Positions 50,645 through 52,613 of a stretch of DNA of 52,613 nucleotides are shown here, one piece after another. Numbering within the stretch: the first letter of the stretch is position 1; the number at the start of each line of letters is the position of its first letter. Under the pieces are notes generated by a model. The model was not told the DNA's origin. It searched no databases and worked only from the letters and a program-made list of their open reading frames with translations. A program made the translations under genes and the position numbers. Source of the stretch: Iphinoe sp. HA4291-MV1 (GTDB lineage Bacteria > Cyanobacteriota > Cyanobacteriia > Cyanobacteriales > Nostocaceae); NCBI GenBank assembly GCA_019359415.1, contig JAHHHH010000050.1, forward strand, positions 1 to 52,613, read 5' to 3'.

Positions 50645-51088
50645 TTCGTAATTGGGAGCGATCGCACAAAGCACTCTATCTCTTTGCTGCTGTCGCAAAA
50701 GAAAAAACCCCCTTGGCTCACGTTAAGGGGGTAAAGGGCTGTAATGAACGTAGGCAATGAGCAGCCTAATGATTGATAGATTCTAGTGAAATCAACTTAT
50801 GCACTTGGAAGTGTTCCCAAAACGTTAGAACTGTGTGTTGCTGCAGTTTCCCTAACCGCACGATTCCCCTTATCTACACATCACACAGCGATTTCCAGAG
50901 TGCAAGCAACCTCTATTTACCTTGAAACACAACTCTCCAGATGTAATTATTACTGGACTTACGCACAAAGTCTGTTCATCAAGACTTGGTGTGGAGGAGT
51001 CAGCGACGAAACGCAGCCCTAGACCTTAATTTTTCGTTTGTCTGTGCCAGTCGTGTATTATTTACCAGTAGCATTAATTCTCCAACTT
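50645..51088. other. Gap with a minus-strand terminator-like hairpin
   Basis: It holds the hairpin at 50707-50732 and otherwise no supported gene. A 78-codon frame at 50786-51022 lacks a ribosome-binding site and family features. A HIP1 site lies at about 50658. Confidence 0.5.
50707..50732 (-). terminator. Hairpin with minus-strand U tract
   Basis: ACCCCCTT (50707-50714) pairs with AAGGGGGT (50725-50732). On the minus strand the stem is followed by TTTTTT. It would stop a transcript coming from the right, but no minus-strand gene is seen there; on the plus strand it lacks a U tract after surE. Confidence 0.5.
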
Positions 51089-52420
51089 ATGAGTATCCCA
51101 TTTAGTCAAAAACTCGGTCTTACAGTCAGTTTTGCTACCTTATTACTTATCGGTTTAGCCAATAGTCATCTGTGTGCTCAGTCAAAAACTAAACAGCTAA
51201 CCCAACAACATACGGCGACACAGAATTTATCTCAAAATCAGCAGGAAAATTCTGCTCTACCTCAACAACAGATTCCCTTAGCCTTAAGTCAAAAGAATAC
51301 TTTTTTGGTTCAACAAACATCATATGAGAATCGAGACAAACAAACGACTCGTTCTTCTGGACAAAAGTCAACGCCAGTATCAACATACTATCAAGTTATT
51401 GATGAGTTACAAAAATATAAATTTAGCCTTCCAGGTAGTCAAGTTTTGGCTTCAGGAAAACTGCCTACTACTAAGATTAATTTCAATCAATCAGACTTAT
51501 TAACAGTTCTTGTTAATACTAGAAAATATTATCAAGATTACGCTTCCGAAGACCCAAATATTCTACGTACGGGACTGCTTGCAACTCAAGGAGTCACTGT
51601 ACAAGACATTCTCAAAACCTTAGATTTCATGATTGCTGTTTTGCAGGAAGATATTGCCAATAATCGAGCCACTCGTTTGCAAGATCCTAATTTTATTAAC
51701 ACCAATTTCCGTGTCATTAAGTGGTCTGCTTATAACTCCCAAAGCTCTGGTCAAAAACAATTGCGGATTACTAAATATGCGGTTTTTACTCATCCAGGTT
51801 CTCATAAGAAGACCTCTAATTATAATATACCAATCTATAGCCTAAAAGATAACTCGGTTACCGGCAAATTCTACACAAAATATACAAAACAGGATGTTTT
51901 ATCAGGTATTTATGAACCAGGTGGTAAAGAATTTGGTAAAGTGGAACCCCTTGCTTACTTAACCAGAGAAGGCTTAGAAGAAGCGCTCATGGAGGGAACA
52001 ATACTAGTTAATTTTACGGATGGTTCCAAAGCACTTTTTAATGTAGATAGAAGTAATGAAATGCCTTATATTCGAGGAGTAGCAGCCACAGCACAAAAGC
52101 GCTATTGGTATTTTAGACAAGTGGATGCGATAAAAGGCTATGGATATAAGATAGATGCGAAAATATCCATCAAACCAGGAGTCACTTTTGCTGGAGATGT
52201 CTTAAATATTGGTTTAGGTAGAGTGATTGTTCTTGAGTATCCTAAAGGTGGACGCAAACAACTACGATTAGGAGTCCTGGCAGATACAGGAGGAGCATTT
52301 CTACCTAATCTTCATCAACTTGATTTTTTGGCGGGTATTTTTCAAGATAGAAAAGATTTTGGGCAGCATACCAGACAACTACCTGAATATGCTACAGCAT
52401 ATATTCTTGTGAAAAAGTGA
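51089..52420 (+). CDS. Secreted MltA-like (3D-domain) protein
   Basis: A 443-aa exported protein from the ATG at 51089; a TTG 51 nt upstream is in frame but adds nothing family-like. Signal peptide 'MSIPFSQKLGLTVSFATLLLIGLANSHLCA', then a Gln/Ser/Thr-rich low-complexity linker (about 30-95). The globular part ends with 'RLGVLADTGGAFLPNLHQLDFLAGIF', which matches the 3D double-psi barrel of lytic transglycosylase MltA (ADTGGA…LDFLxG), with the catalytic aspartates present. It therefore probably cleaves peptidoglycan glycan strands. The N-terminal globular half is unfamiliar. Confidence 0.7.
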   Translation: MSIPFSQKLGLTVSFATLLLIGLANSHLCAQSKTKQLTQQHTATQNLSQNQQENSALPQQQIPLALSQKNTFLVQQTSYENRDKQTTRSSGQKSTPVSTYYQVIDELQKYKFSLPGSQVLASGKLPTTKINFNQSDLLTVLVNTRKYYQDYASEDPNILRTGLLATQGVTVQDILKTLDFMIAVLQEDIANNRATRLQDPNFINTNFRVIKWSAYNSQSSGQKQLRITKYAVFTHPGSHKKTSNYNIPIYSLKDNSVTGKFYTKYTKQDVLSGIYEPGGKEFGKVEPLAYLTREGLEEALMEGTILVNFTDGSKALFNVDRSNEMPYIRGVAATAQKRYWYFRQVDAIKGYGYKIDAKISIKPGVTFAGDVLNIGLGRVIVLEYPKGGRKQLRLGVLADTGGAFLPNLHQLDFLAGIFQDRKDFGQHTRQLPEYATAYILVKK

Positions 52421-52471
52421 AAAGAGTTCGTTAATAGACTTCTTGCAGCTGACTTTTCACGGGATGTGGAA

Positions 52472-52613
52472 GTGCGATTCGTTGGCAGCTGAATTCATAA
52501 GCTATCCAAGGTGAAAACCTAGAGTAACCTTGAACTCTTTTATGATAGGGGTGAGTAACAATCGAGAAACAAGTCCCCTCCTCCAAGGTTCGGAGTGACT
52601 CAAGACCTACCCT
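52472..52613 (+). mobile_element. Probable 5' end of a group II intron (partial)
   Basis: Begins GTGCG (52472-52476), the consensus 5' boundary of group II introns. The following sequence is structured: AAGGTGAAAACCT forms an AGGT/ACCT stem closed by a GAAA tetraloop (about 52511-52522). CCTTG (52530 region) can pair with CAAGG (52584 region), and GGGG with CCCC between them. It runs off the window, so the rest of the ribozyme and any reverse transcriptase are unseen. The call rests on boundary consensus and local fold only. Confidence 0.55.

Noticed and set aside
50786-51022. 78-codon plus-strand frame
   Set aside because: No ribosome-binding site, no family signature, unbiased composition.

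Overview
The window comes from a filamentous, probably heterocystous (Nostocales-type) cyanobacterium. The evidence is dense GCGATCGC (HIP1) octamers, heptanucleotide tandem repeats between genes, a phycobiliprotein lyase, a PcxA/CemA-type protein, DevA/DevC-type exporter parts, the cyanobacterial 2-oxoglutarate decarboxylase/SSADH pair and a hopanoid pathway. No rRNA or tRNA gene was recognised.

Layout. (1) 1-10.7 kb: a type I-D CRISPR-Cas interference module on the minus strand (cas3' helicase, a coiled-coil ORF, cas10d/csc3, csc2, csc1, cas6), with a divergent WYL regulator. Adaptation genes are not in view; the window ends just past cas6, where they would normally lie. Between cas3' and the coiled-coil ORF is an isolated CRISPR repeat followed by a degenerate one. 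The intervening 'spacer' resembles, over its first ~21 nt, a site about 90 bp away that carries a GTT PAM. This looks like a CreA/CreR-type crRNA-like regulator and is the most interesting feature here. (2) 10.8-14.9 kb: a DUF433 protein, an HpnG-like phosphorylase, a truncated solute-binding protein, hpnA and hpnH (hopanoid side-chain synthesis). (3) 15-17.6 kb: a small lipoprotein, a HEAT-repeat protein and a CpcS/CpeS-type lyase, with two identical 103-bp repeats. (4) 18-25.4 kb: a type I exporter (cNMP-like domain, inactive C39-like domain, ABC) with its HlyD partner, gene remnants, and a subtilase with an altered oxyanion position. (5) 25.7-35 kb: a DUF7219 protein, an alkaline-phosphatase-superfamily lipoprotein, two serine beta-lactamase/PBP-fold proteins, an amino-acid permease, an unknown membrane-anchored protein with a duplicated 3' fragment, and a VapBC-type toxin-antitoxin pair. 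(6) 35.3-42.9 kb: 2-OGDC and SSADH (TCA-cycle bypass), a MITE, YlqF/RbgA, a VOC protein, FdhD and PcxA. (7) 43-48.6 kb: devA, devC and hpnB on the minus strand, with divergent shc (squalene-hopene cyclase). hpnB carries an in-frame heptamer-repeat insertion. (8) 48.7-52.6 kb: a secreted molybdopterin-oxidoreductase-fold protein, an exported SurE, a secreted MltA-like protein, and the probable 5' end of a group II intron running off the window.

How parts fit. The two hopanoid loci together cover squalene cyclisation (shc), adenosyl addition (hpnH), adenine removal (hpnG-like) and the associated hpnA/hpnB functions. The type I-D interference genes appear complete, with the HD nuclease in Cas10d rather than Cas3. 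Much of the intergenic space consists of short dispersed repeats, MITE-like inverted repeats and gene fragments, typical of large cyanobacterial genomes.
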